A stretch of 46,884 bases of DNA. It comes from Saprolegnia diclina VS20. Lineage: Eukaryota; Oomycota; Saprolegniomycetes; Saprolegniales; Saprolegniaceae. The notes beneath the pieces were generated by a model, which was not told where the DNA came from, did not search any database, and worked only from the letters and a program-made list of their open reading frames with translations. The stretch is from contig NW_008246178.1 in the NCBI RefSeq assembly GCF_000281045.1, positions 59,801-106,684 on the forward strand, written 5' to 3'. Numbering within the stretch: position 1 is the first letter of the stretch; each line of letters starts with the position of its first letter. The position numbers were made by a program, and so were the translations under genes. Below, one piece after another: positions 10,300 to 20,922 of this stretch.

Positions 10300-13200
10300 T
10301 TAAAACCAAGTCGACGTGGTCTTGCTGCCCTTGGCGAGGCGGCCTTGGCGGGTCCGGCGGACCGTCTCCTGCATCTCGAGCGTGTGGATGGCGGTCTCGA
10401 GGAACGGCGTGAGCTGGATCGTCTTGTCGAGGTGCCGGAAAATGCTGGGAAAGCCGCCCTTGCGCGCGAGAACGTTCCCCAACAGCCGCGCCGTCCTACT
10501 CGCAACTCTGAACCTACGAGTCGACGTCACAGCGCACCGTCCGTTGCCGTCGTAGAACGGGTGGATGAAGAAGACGAGCGCCGCAAACGCGTAGTAGGCT
10601 GCGACCAGCGGGTGCTGAAATGGCTGGTTGAGCGTGCCAACGTAAAGCGTGAGCGCCGACGCAATCTCCTCGGCGGGCAAAAAGACGCGGTAGATGCGCT
10701 CCGAGGCGTACCCCACCGCCGCATTCTCCCGCGCCATGCCTGCTCTCAACATGAGATTCCGAGGCTCATAGCTCGCGTTGTACCGCCCGTCTCGCCCGCG
10801 GCTTCGCACACGGCGCGGTGCAGCGTGAGCACTTGGTCATATGACACGACGCTGCGCGGATCGACCAAGATCGTGTTGAGGATCGAGAGGAGCGCTGCGG
10901 TCGGCGGCGGCGTCGACGGTCTATTTGGTCGTAGCAAAGGAAGGATTGCCAGAGACGCACCGGAACGCGCCTTTGCGGTCGTGGGCACTTCCGAGCGCAT
11001 CGTACACGTCGCTTAACGTAAACGGCGTCGACGAAAAGCCCTCGAACGCGCGGTTCGCGAGCTTGGCTTGGAGTCCGGACCGATCAAACTCGTCGGCGAG
11101 GAGACGCGGCAGCTACCCAGTGCGCGCGCTCAGAGTGCGCAACAATATAGACAATCGATAGAAACCTGTTCGAGCTCCCGGAGAACGGGCGACGGCACGC
11201 GCCCAAAGAGGCTCGGGGGTGGGGCGACTAGCATCATACGTGATTTACATCAATGTATCAAGGTAGAAGAACACGCACGTGGCGGCGGCGGGGCCACGGC
11301 GGCCGGTGGGGCCGGCATTTTCCCGCGGTGGATGTGACCTGCGTCTGGTGAGCCACATGATCCGCATACTAACACGCGTACCCGACACTTTGTACTTGCA
11401 GAGGATACACTCGGGCTCGTCGGATGCTGCTGCCGGAGGCTCCTCGACGACGACGACAGTGGGTGCTGGCGCCGCCGACGGATGCACGTGGCGCTGCAGC
11501 TCGTTGTAGAGGTGGTGAACCTTGGAGAAGAAGTCGCCTTCGGTCGGGCTCACGGCGGTCCAGTACGAGAGGTAGTAGAACACGTGTTGCACGAGTTGCG
11601 CCTACGCGCATCGAATGAAAGGAGAGAGCGCGTCGAGATCTTAGTACCTTAGTTGCGATCGAGGGCGTCAGGTCGTCCGGCGTGAGCTCCAGGAGCGCGC
11701 TCGAGAGCACGTCATCAAAGAGACCTTGTGTGACGAGCCCAACGAGCGACGCGAGAATGTTGACGGCCGCCTAGAACTCCGAGTCAGCGACGGCAGTCGA
11801 CAGCTCGTACCCAGTGGTCTTCGCTGCTCATGGACGTTGCGATCTTGTCAATGTAGTCAAAGAGTCGCCACGTCAGCGCCAGCGACACAACGTCGTGCAG
11901 CGCCACTACGTCCAGGTGAGAGTGCAAGGTCCATTCTCTCACAACGACGTACGTTCCTCGGCCGTCACGGAGGGATACAAGAGCTCGCCCGCGCCCGTGA
12001 GCGCACTCTCGAGCGCGTAGCAGTACTGGTACCGCGACATGCCCAAATGCGTCTCCTACATTAGCGTCTGTGGGTCGATTCCCTCGAAACAACACGTGCG
12101 CGTACGTGCTTGAGCAAGCAGAGCAGCGTGACGCCCTTGACGAGGCGCTGGATCCGCTGCACGTACGTGACGTCTTCTCCAAGACTCTACAACTGAGTTA
12201 TACTTGATGGACGGAGAATCGGAGAGGGTACCTCGTGGCTGTACCACGAGAGGACGGCGACGACGGCGAGCTTGGCGACCATTGGCACCGAGAGGAGCGA
12301 CTTGAGCCCGGCCTTGCGCGCATGCGGCCCAAAAAAGAACTTGGACTGCGGCGTGTGCGTGAGGTTGGCGACCCACTCGGGCTGCTGGCCGCTACCAACT
12401 TGAAATGACGCATTGCTCGTGTTTCGCTCTACCTGTAGACACGCCCGACGTGGTCTTGACCCGGGTCCACGAGCATGAGGCCGCGTGCTTTGCGAAAGAG
12501 CAGAATCGGGTCGAGCTTGGCGCCGCCTTTGGCGTGATGGCTCCACGCCGCATGCAGCGCCGGGACCAACGTGTCACTAGATGACTCCGTCCGACCTTTC
12601 TGATACTTTAGGACAAACTGTACTTGATCATGTCGGTGTCGTCCCCAATCGTGGGGCGGAACCAAACCGAGTGCAGAATGATCGTGCACCCGTCGCTGTC
12701 TTCGTCCTTGACCGGAATGCACGCTTCGCCAAAGCTCCACTTGGCCTACGACCGTTGAGAGAGGGCACACTGTGGCGACACTACCGCGCACACGGTGCGA
12801 AGAACGTGCTCGATGGCCGTGTCCAAGACGCCCGGGTCCATCTGGTTCATCGCTTCGTCGTACGCGTGGCCGTGCTCGACTGCGTGGTGCGCCCGGAGGT
12901 ACCTACGCCGCCCGTTGAAACCTAATTTTCGCGTGCATCTGTACCGTGCGACGTCGTGGTGGGCAAAGTACGTTGCTTCGGCGAGCGGCGAGCTGCCCCA
13001 GCGGTCGAGCGCGTTGACGTTGGCGCCGCACTCAACGAGGTACTGGCACATGCGCAGGTTGCCTTCGCTGCTCGCCACGTGCAAAAGCGCCCTACCCACC
13101 GTCATGGAACACAAGTCGATGAGCCGGTTTTGTCTACCGTGCGTCGTAGTCTTGGACGTCGGGGTGCACGCTCTGCGGCACGAGCTCCATGAGGTACGCC

Positions 13201-14070
13201 ACGTTCCCGCGCTTGATGGCTTCGAAGGCCAACGCCATTTGGTTGCCGCTCGGCAGCGGCGGCGAGGTCGATTGATGCCGCTGCCGAAGGACGTCGACGA
13301 TCGCGCTGGCGTTCGCGTCGACAGCCAGCGACATGGGCGTGCGACCGACCGCGTCGGCAACGTCGACCTTGGCGCCCGCCGAGAGCAAGAGCTCGATCAC
13401 GTCCAGCTGTTCGTGCTCGACCGCCACGTGCAGCGCCGTGCTATTCGGTCGTGAAGTGCAACAGATCACTGAGACGTCGTACCGGCCAAGAGCGTCAGCC
13501 ACGTCGACCTTGAGGCCGTCGAGCCAGGCGCGCTTGAGGGTTTCTGTGTCGCCGGCTTGCACCTACATGCGGCGTGTGGAGATATGCGGAAGGCAGTCTT
13601 CGTACGGCGGCAAAGACGGTGTTTGGGTCGAGGACGTCGCTGCGGGCGGCAGTCGTAATCTCCTGCAAGTTGTGTGGCGAGCGCCGGCCTAGGGGCGGCC
13701 GCGCGCGGTCCGATGCGAATGGCACGTCCGACTGGAACCGCACAAACTGCGCGAGGATGCTCACGACGCTCGGGTCCTTGGCGCAGTCCAGAGGCGTCGC
13801 GCCCCACCGGTCCTTCTTGTAGACGTTGGCACCGGCCTTGAGAAGCACCTCGACGACGCTCGACTTGCCGTCGCTCGCCGCAATGTGCAGCGGTGTCCTA
13901 GCGCCGCCCATGAACGACATGTCCTGCAACATGACGCACCGCTGGTCGTAGTCGGCGAGGTTGACGTCGGCGCCGGCGTCGATGAGCTGGAGAAGAAGGC
14001 CCGTGTCGCCCATGCCTGCGGCCCAGCAGAGGGCCGTCGTATCACGCACCATCGGCGGGACCTCGGCCAT
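10300..14070 (-). CDS. Ankyrin-GAF-Fic domain protein (putative AMPylase/nucleotidyl transferase)
   Basis: Read as one spliced gene from ATG 14070 (MAEVPPMVRDTTALCWAAGM) to TAA at 10300-10302. Domains in order: at least six ankyrin repeats (LLLQLIDAGADVNLADYD, TPLHIAASDGKSSVVEVLLK, STALHVAVEHEQLDVIELLL, LLHVASSEGNLRMCQYLVEC); a GAF-like domain (DPILLFRKARGLMLVD ... AGLKSLLSVPMVAKLAVVAV); a helical middle; a small C-x2-C...H-x-H cluster (ECILCKY...HIHRGK) with a Pro-rich linker; and a C-terminal Fic domain with the full active-site motif HPFYDGNGRTAR, restored across an intron between 10500 and 10550. Fic enzymes transfer AMP or related groups to hydroxyl side chains of target proteins; His is the catalytic base. 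The canonical (S/T)xxxE(G/N) inhibitory motif was not found. The join between GAF part and Fic part (about 11245-11400) uses a GTACGC donor and stays in frame, but an unspliced read ends at 11245, so two genes cannot be excluded. Confidence 0.6.
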
Positions 14071-14091
14071 CGTCGCGAGCAAGAGATACGG

Positions 14092-14146
14092 CCAATTTGC
14101 ACCTTGCCTGGTTTTGTGCAAGATCCGAGCGGATTTTGACCAATCA
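14092..14146. promoter_or_regulatory. CCAAT boxes upstream of the Ank-GAF-Fic gene
   Basis: A CCAAT at 14092-14096 and the extended element TTTTGACCAATCA at 14134-14146 lie 22 to 76 bp upstream of the chosen ATG at 14070. The same 13-mer recurs before INTS2 (40062) and at 37691. CCAAT boxes are known NF-Y sites; NF-Y use here is inferred. Their position supports the start at 14070 rather than an in-frame ATG further upstream at 14232, which would place them inside the coding sequence. Confidence 0.55.
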
Positions 14147-14556
14147 AAACGTGCAGCGCCAGCACCGACTAAGTACCACACGTCACGATGACTAGACAAT
14201 CGACTAACTGGGACGAGAACTCGAGGGAGCACGCTTCACGCTGCAATGGAAAGAGGGACACGTCCTCGGATGCAATGTATTGGTAACCCAAGAGCAGAAT
14301 TACTGCATTATCTCGCGCTAGTGCCTGGAACATGGCCCCGAGTCTGTCGACTCTGTTTAGTTAGTCGATTGTCGAGTGGGAAACGCAATCGTGTGAAACG
14401 GCAATGAGTCACCGACAGCAGCCGCAGCCGCCGGCGAACCAAGGCTCGGCGCGGAAGGACCCACCGCTGGGTATGCCGAGCATACTTCACATGCTATAGC
14501 CAAGGTACTTGGTAGGCGCTGCGCTGCGAAAGACCCGAGCGCCGAGCCGCAAGGCT
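14147..14556. other. Divergent intergenic region before the kinesin gene
   Basis: About 400 bp between the Ank-GAF-Fic promoter and the kinesin ATG. Apart from short A/T-rich bits near 14270-14370 (including GTTTAGTTAGTCGATTGTCGA) no motif stands out and no recognisable coding exon was found. It presumably carries the kinesin promoter and leader. Confidence 0.35.
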
Positions 14557-17016
14557 ATGGACGCACCTCCGCCATCGTTAAGCCGCAAGCCCGACAGCAC
14601 GTGCGTGTCGATGGTTGCCAATCATCGCAATAAGCATCTTCGTAGCGTTCGCGTCATCGTGCGCACGCGGCCGCTCAACGCCGCCGAGGCCGCGCGGGGC
14701 GAAGCGCCTGTTTTGCGCTTCTCGTCCAACAACCGGTATCCCTGGTGCATCGCAGCCTGCAATCATCCGTGTGCAGGACAGAGCTGCAGGTCGTCTCGGC
14801 CGGCGCTGGCGGCCGCGAGCTCGTGCGCAGCTTCCAGTTTGACGTGTGCGCGTCGGAAGAGGTCGCGCAGTCCGAGTTTTTCGAGCTCTCGGGCGTCACA
14901 GCGCTCTTGGACTCGGCGCTCGAGGGGTACCTTGCGACCGTCTTTGCGTACGGCCAAACAGGGTCGGGCAAGACCTACAGGTGATAGTAGACTTCGATGT
15001 CTCGCAGCTTCAACTCCAATTTGCAGCATGTCGGGGCTGGACGAGAAGATCGAGAAGCGCGACCGGCGGCACGAGGCATCGGACGGTCTCATTCCGCGCT
15101 CGATCCGGTACCTCTACGACGCGATCGAGGCCCAGACCAGTACGAAATACACGCTCAAAGCCTCGTACTGCGAGATCTACAACGAACAAGTGTGTTATCA
15201 ACCTCTCTCGGTGTTATAACAGTTCTACAGGCCTACGACTTGCTCAACCCGGCTTCAGGCACGCTCAACATTCGCTGGAACGACCGCAATGGTTTTTACG
15301 TGCAGGTATACTTGACTCGATTCCTAGTCGCTGCGCGGACTAACGTCGACTAGAACCTACTCGTCGTGCAGTGCGACTCGATCGACGATGTTGTCGCGGT
15401 CGTCGACGAAGGCCACAAGAACCGCCGGTACGTCCATTCCGCGGCGGTTTGTATCAATTTATATATGTATCAACATCAGCGTCGGGAGCCACGAGATGAA
15501 CAAGGACTCGAGTCGGAGTCACTCGATCTTGACGCTGCTGTTGGACCAAGAGGCGGTCGATCCGACGGACGGCCACGCTGTGGGCAAATTTGGGAAAATT
15601 TCGTTCGTCGATCTCGCAGGCAGGTACGCGCCCCGCTCCTCTAACGCTGAGCGAGAATGCTCGATCTAGCGAGCGGCTCCGCGACACCAAGTCGTCGAAA
15701 ACGGACGAGACGTCGAGCATCAACAAGAGTCTCATGACGTTGGGCAAGGTCATCTCGGCGCTGGGCGCCAAAGGCGGCGTCGCTGCCAACGCCACCTTTG
15801 TGCCATACCGAGACAGCAAACTCACCAAGTTGCTCATGGACTCGCTCGGCGGCCAGAGTCTCACGCTCATGGTGGCGTGCGTCTCGCCTGCGCCGTGCTT
15901 CCTCGAAGACACGCTAAGCACACTCAACTACGCGACGCGCGCCAAGAACATCCAAAACAAGCCGACGGTCCAAACCGACCCGAAGGAGAGTCTCATCTCG
16001 GGTCTACGCCACGAAAACCAACTCTTGCGCTCGGAAAACGCCTTCTTAAAGCAGCAGCTGCACGCGCACGGCATCACGACCAGCTCCAAGTTAGGACAAG
16101 AAATCAAAGCGCCGCGACAGATCCCACCGCTACCCACCAAGCCATCGCTCCATGTCGAGGCAAATGCGCCCGAGTCGGACGCGCTCGGCGGCGTCGTCGC
16201 AGCGTACCAGAGCCAACTCATTTACCTCCAACAGGAGAACGCACAGCTACATGCCAACCAAGGCTACGCGGAGCACCGCCTTGGCAACCTCACGTAGCGC
16301 ATATGAGAGACCCATCGGTGGTAGAGATCTCGGTTGTAGGCGCGAAAACGAAGCGCTTCGAGAGACTTTAGAAAAGCACCAGCAAGCCAAGCCCACCTCC
16401 CTCGCGGCCCAAGCAACGATCGACCGCTTGACGCTGGAAAACGCGCGGCTCAAGGTACACCACGCCACGTGCAATCGCGCTGAACGACGCGGTAGGCGCA
16501 GTTGCAGTCACAACAACCAAGCTCTGGCGACCAAGATATTTTGACCCAAGTGCGCCAGATGAACCAGCGACTCGAGCACCTCCAGCAGCGCGAACAAGAG
16601 CTCATGCTCGCACTGGTACGCGTTTGCAGCATCCAGTATTTTCACATGTGCGCAGGCGAGGAAGAACCGGTCGCGCGATGCTATTTAATGCCGACGCGGG
16701 CAGTCTTCCACGCCCACGAGCTATGGCGTCCACAGAAAAACCCAAGTTCTTCGATGTGACTATGGTCTTTCAGCCGAATGACGATATAGTCTCCACCGAA
16801 AGTCCGTTTTCAAATTCTAGAGCTCCGTTATTTGTGTCCAAATAGCATCGTACTAGTATTGCCTTCTTGCCGCCAGACGAGGACGACGCGCATCTGGTGG
16901 ATGACCTCGAGGAGGCTTGGGCGTTCACATATTCTCCATCTCGTCGTCCGGCCTACGCATCGGGTACGACCTTGCAGTGCCTGCGCGCCGACTACCTCGA
17001 GAACCAACGTTTCTAA
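14557..17016 (+). CDS. Kinesin with N-terminal motor domain
   Basis: Spliced gene with an almost N-terminal motor. Visible motor motifs in order: SVRVIVRTRPLNAAE, P-loop GQTGSGKTY (intron directly after), ASYCEIYNEQAYDLLNP, switch I NKDSSRSHSI, switch II KISFVDLAGSER (split by an intron after AG of the Ser codon), SSINKSLMTLGKVISALG, VPYRDSKLTKLLMDSLGG, and LSTLNYATRAKNIQNKP that ends the motor. A coiled-coil stalk follows (HENQLLRSENAFLKQQL, VRQMNQRLEHLQQREQELML). The 3' end is unsure: a TAA at about 16686 would end it at ...ARKNRSRDAI, but a short intron there allows continuation into FLPPDEDDAHLVDDLEEAWA and a TAA at 17014; the latter is preferred because that exon is acidic and open. The YxEIYNEQ/motor style recalls KIF12-type plus-end motors, but the subfamily is not certain. 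ATG 14557 gives the shortest sensible leader before the motor; 14509 is in frame too. Confidence 0.85.
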
Positions 17017-17221
17017 AGCTCTGGCGCCGCGCTGAATGATGCACTCGGTCACCTAGCCTGTCGGACGCCTCCGCAGGGCAGTTGCGCCATGACGCAGAAG
17101 GGGCTCGAGGACAAAGTGCAAACCGAAGAGCGAAAGCAAGCAATACGTGGTCATGATCGTCGAAAATGGCCTGGACTTCATGCTTGTCTCAGACCTTGGT
17201 CAGATCGCCATAGCGTCGTCC

Positions 17222-17270
17222 GATTGGCCACCTTTGGACCAATCAAAACGGCGTTGGTTTGTTGGCCAAT
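17222..17270. promoter_or_regulatory. Triple CCAAT promoter of MTO1
   Basis: Within the 283 bp between kinesin and MTO1 there are GATTGG (17222-17227), CCAATC in GGACCAATCAAAACG (17239-17244) and CCAAT in TTGGCCAAT (17266-17270), 30 to 78 bp before the MTO1 ATG. The 14-mer GACCAATCAAAACG is identical to one before the Ank-GAF-Fic gene (around 14138-14151). Confidence 0.55.
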
Positions 17271-17299
17271 GGCATCGGCGGGAGAGTGGTTCGAGAAAT

Positions 17300-19895
17300 A
17301 TGCTGGCATCCCGCGTCCAGCGCGCCCGTCGGGCGACGAGCCTTCGCTGGTTGTCCCAAGCTGCACGTGCCTACGACGTGGTCGTCATTGGCGGTGGCCA
17401 CGCTGGCTGCGAAGCGGCGGCCGCAGCTGCGCGCACCGGTACACCGACCATATCATAGCCGAACTCTTGCTCATGGACTCCCAACGCAGGCGCCAAGACA
17501 GCTCTTTTGACGCAGGTACATTGCACTACCTCGCTGCTGCGTGGCTGTTAACGCAATGCGTAGAAACTAGAGACGGTTGGCGAAATGTCGTGCAACGTAC
17601 TGCAATGGAAGCGGAGAATCCAAAGCCTCAAACGTTTTGTGTAGCCCTCGATCGGTGGCGTCGGCAAGGGCACGCTCGTGCGCGAGATCGACGCTCTCGA
17701 CGGGCTCATGGGCCGCATAGCCGACTCGGCCGGCATCCAATTCCGCGTACACTGCACTACGCTATAAGAAAGCTCACGCTTTGATAGATGCTGAACGCGT
17801 CGAAAGGCCCGGCGGTCCGCGGCCCGCGCGCGCAGATGGACCGCGACATCTACCGCGCCAACATGCAGGAAGCCCTTCGCGCGCAAGGTACCTTCCTACC
17901 CCGTAACGCTATTCAACACACTGCTGCAATAGACAACTTGACCATGGTCGAGGCCGGCGCCGAAGACATTAGAATCTGTCCAGTGACGGGCAAGGTCACG
18001 GGTGTCATCACGTCGTCCGGCACAACGATCCCCGCCTCGGCCGTCGTATGCCACTGATTCTAAAAGCAAAAAGCTCAAGCGATCTAGGTCATTACGACGG
18101 GCACCTTCCTGCGCGGCCGCATTTTCATCGGCGACAAGTCATTTCCCGCGGGGCGCAAGCTGCGCGAAGCGTACGTCGCTTTCTGGCTGGAAAGACCCAA
18201 CTTTTGACATTAGAGATGGTGTCGAACCGCCGTCCGTGGGCCTCGCGCTGACGCTGGAGCGGCTCAACTTTCCTCTCGGGCGGCTCAAGACGGGCACGCC
18301 GCCGCGCATCGACGGCAGCACCATCTGCCTCGACGGTATTCAGTTGACCTTTTGTGTATCGGGGCGCCGACGTGGTACATAGGACTCGAAGCGCAGCCGA
18401 GCGACGACGTCCCGACGCCGTTTTCGTTTCTGAATGAAGGCAAGGCGCTGCCGCTCACCGACCGCTTCCTGCCCTGCCACGTCACGTACACGAACGAAGC
18501 GACCCACGCGATTGTGCGCGACAACATCAAGCTGCTTCCGCAGTACTCGGAGAACGAGGGCAAGGGTAGAAGAATTTGTGCTAACCTGCTTCCGTCGACA
18601 TTGTACATAGGCATCGGGCCGCGCTACTGCCCGTCCATTGATGCCAAGGTCACTCGGTTCGCCGACCGAACGCGCCACCAGATCTGGCTCGAGCCCGAAG
18701 GTCTCAACACGGACGTGTACTACCCCAACGGTATCCTTTCATCAATTTAACATGCTGATGATGCGCAGGTGTGAGCACGGCGCTACCGGAAGACCTCCAG
18801 ATCCAGCTCATCCAGACGATCCAGGGTCTTGAGAACGCCAAGCTCGTCAAGCCGGGCTACTCGGTCGAGTACGACTTTATCGACCCGCGATCGCTGCATC
18901 ACACGCTCGAGACGAAGCAGGTGCCGGGTCTCTTCCTCGCCGGCCAGATCAACGGCACCACAGGTCTGCCGCTTTGTTTCTCGATATAAACTGAATCGGT
19001 GGGTGCAGGGTACGAAGAAGCGGGTGCGCAGGGCGTCCTCGCCGGTATCAACGCCGGCCTTGCCGTGCAAGGCAAGCCCGCCTTTACGCTCGACCGCGCC
19101 GACGGCTTTATCGGCGTCCTCGTCGACGACCTCGTGACGCTCGGCACCAAGGAGCCGTACCGCATGTTTACTTCCCGCTCCGAGTACCGCCTCCTGCTGC
19201 GCCAGGTACTGCATTGTTTTGAGGATGGAATCTGAATTGAGATTAGGACAACTGCGACTTGCGTCTCACGGCCCGTGGCCACGCGGCGGGGTTTGTCTCG
19301 GACGCGCGCCTTGCGGTGCTGCAGGAGAAGGAGGCGCACATTGCGGACGCGTGGACGCACCTCAAGACCTTTGCGATGGACCCGCACGAGTGGTGCAAGA
19401 TCGATGGGATCACCATCTCCAAGGACGGCGTCAAGCGGTCGGCGGCCGACGTCCTCGCCTTTCCCCAAGGTACGAAGATGATGGCGTCTCTCAAACTCAA
19501 ACTCAACTCATAGTGTCGTGCGAGGACATGCTCGCGATCTGGAAGACGTACAACTACCCGCACGGTAGCTCTCTCACTGGCCATCTCAGATCTAGAATTC
19601 ACATCTAGACATCCACGAGAGCGTCCGGTCCCACATGAAGACCGAGTGTCTGTACCAGACGCAGCTGCGGCTCCAGGCCAAAGAGATCTCGGCGCTGCGC
19701 TCCAAGGCGCACATCAAGCTGCCGGAAGACCTCGACTATTTCGCGCTGCCGATGCTCTCGAACGAGGAGAAGGAGAAACTGTCGGCCGCCAAGCCCACGT
19801 CGCTGCACGCTGCGAGTCGCATCTCGGGCGTGCGCTCGGCGACGCTCCTGCTCTTGTACCAATTCGTCTCGAAAACCAAAGGCGCCCAACAATAA
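17300..19895 (+). CDS. MTO1: Mitochondrial tRNA uridine-34 modification enzyme MTO1/GidA (MnmG)
   Basis: Spliced gene starting at ATG 17300 with an Arg-rich presequence ([20 protein letters not shown]) typical of mitochondrial import, directly followed by the FAD-binding Rossmann motif [20 protein letters not shown]. Then come [19 protein letters not shown] (GidA signature), [107 protein letters not shown] and [12 protein letters not shown], followed by the helical C-terminal tRNA-binding part (ARISGV-like [19 protein letters not shown]). It makes 5-taurinomethyl/carboxymethylaminomethyl uridine at the wobble position with the MSS1/MnmE partner. Two microexons of 26 nt (17490-17515) and 24 nt (17573-17596) follow exon 1. 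Downstream gene begins 35 bp after the stop. Confidence 0.92.
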
Positions 19896-19930
19896 AAGCA
19901 ACAACTTGGTTTCAAAAACGCTTGTTCAAA

Positions 19931-20889
19931 ATGTGGGAATGGCGCATGTTCGGGACGCTCTCGGAGGCGACGCAGGAGATCCTCGACTCGCTCGCCGTGA
20001 CGCTCAACGCGCTCAAAGTGAGCCACGCGATGCTGCCCGAGAAGCGCACCGATGTCTTCATCGTGCTGCCGACACCCAACATTGGCATCAAGTTTCGCAA
20101 CCTCGCGTCGTCGCCGCAGCTCGAGGTTCGCTTCGTTTGCTGTGCATTTGAATAAGCAACTATTGGTCAGATCAAGATTGCCAAGGCGATCGATGACGTC
20201 TGCGGCGCACAGACGTGGCTCAAGAAGCGGCTCCCGGCCGCGACCGTCGACATGGACTCGGACGACGCCGTGAAACAGGCGGTCGTCGGCAGCGGCATCG
20301 AGGAGCTCGAGCAAGTCGAGCTCAAGCTGCCCATGCAGCGTCTGCGTCTCCAGAAGGACCGGCACCTCTGGCGCCTCGCCATGACGTCCCAGAACGTCCA
20401 GGTATATTCCTTCTTCGCCTTTGTGAAACAATCACGGATTTTAGGTGGAGATTTCGACGTTTGACGTGGCGCTGGACGCGCGGCCCGTGCACAAGGACGT
20501 TTACTTTACCATTTGCGTCGAGTCCAAGAGCATCGACGCGCTCGTCGAGTGCGTCGTCAAGCTCGCGCTGGGCGAGGTATGCATATTTCGACTAAACAAA
20601 TCGACTAACTACAAACGAGATGCTCGAGCCGTACGCGATGCAAAACATCTTTGTCGTCGAGAGCATCAACGTCAAGACGCCGGGTGCGCGGGCGCCGCCG
20701 TCGCCCAAGAAGAAGGCAGTGATCGACCCGCCGGGCACGATGGTGCCGCCGTCCTCGTCGCCCGCGGCCATGGACCCCAAGCTCTCGCCCGTCAAGCGCA
20801 AGCTCATCTCGATCGCACCGCGGCTCCGGCTCATGGAGATGGGCTACTCGGCCTTTGTCTGCAACGTCGTGCAGGTCGCCATGCACTAA
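19931..20889 (+). CDS. Unknown protein, possibly CYTH-like
   Basis: Four-exon gene starting at ATG 19931 (MWEWRMFGTLSEATQEILDS) and ending at 20889; introns begin near 20126, 20402 and 20577. The first exons read RTDVFIVLPTPNIGIKFRN ... LEIKIAKAIDD, a pattern I associate with CYTH-domain (triphosphate tunnel) proteins, where a '(D)vY+.lp...+GIKlR...LEiK' stretch starts the barrel. Later strands are LHLW-like HLWRLAMTSQNVQVEISTFD and DVYFTICVESKSIDALVECV, compatible with barrel strands. A Pro/Lys/Ser-rich insert (PGARAPPSPKKKAVIDPPG) precedes a hydrophobic end. The ExExK motif of true CYTH enzymes was not seen, so catalysis is doubtful. It follows MTO1 at 35 bp and is convergent with anoctamin 2 at 33 bp. 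Confidence 0.6.
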
Positions 20890-20922
20890 AGGATTTTCAA
20901 TAGAATTGGGTATAAATGGCGA

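Noticed and set aside
11245-11592. Ending the ankyrin-GAF gene at the in-frame stop at 11245
   Set aside because: A canonical intron in this exon keeps the frame into the Pro-rich linker and Fic exons; kept as the stated alternative rather than the main model.
12056-12110. GGTCGATTCCC sequence resembling a tRNA T-arm
   Set aside because: No matching acceptor or anticodon arms could be paired, and it falls in an exon/intron of the Ank-GAF-Fic gene.
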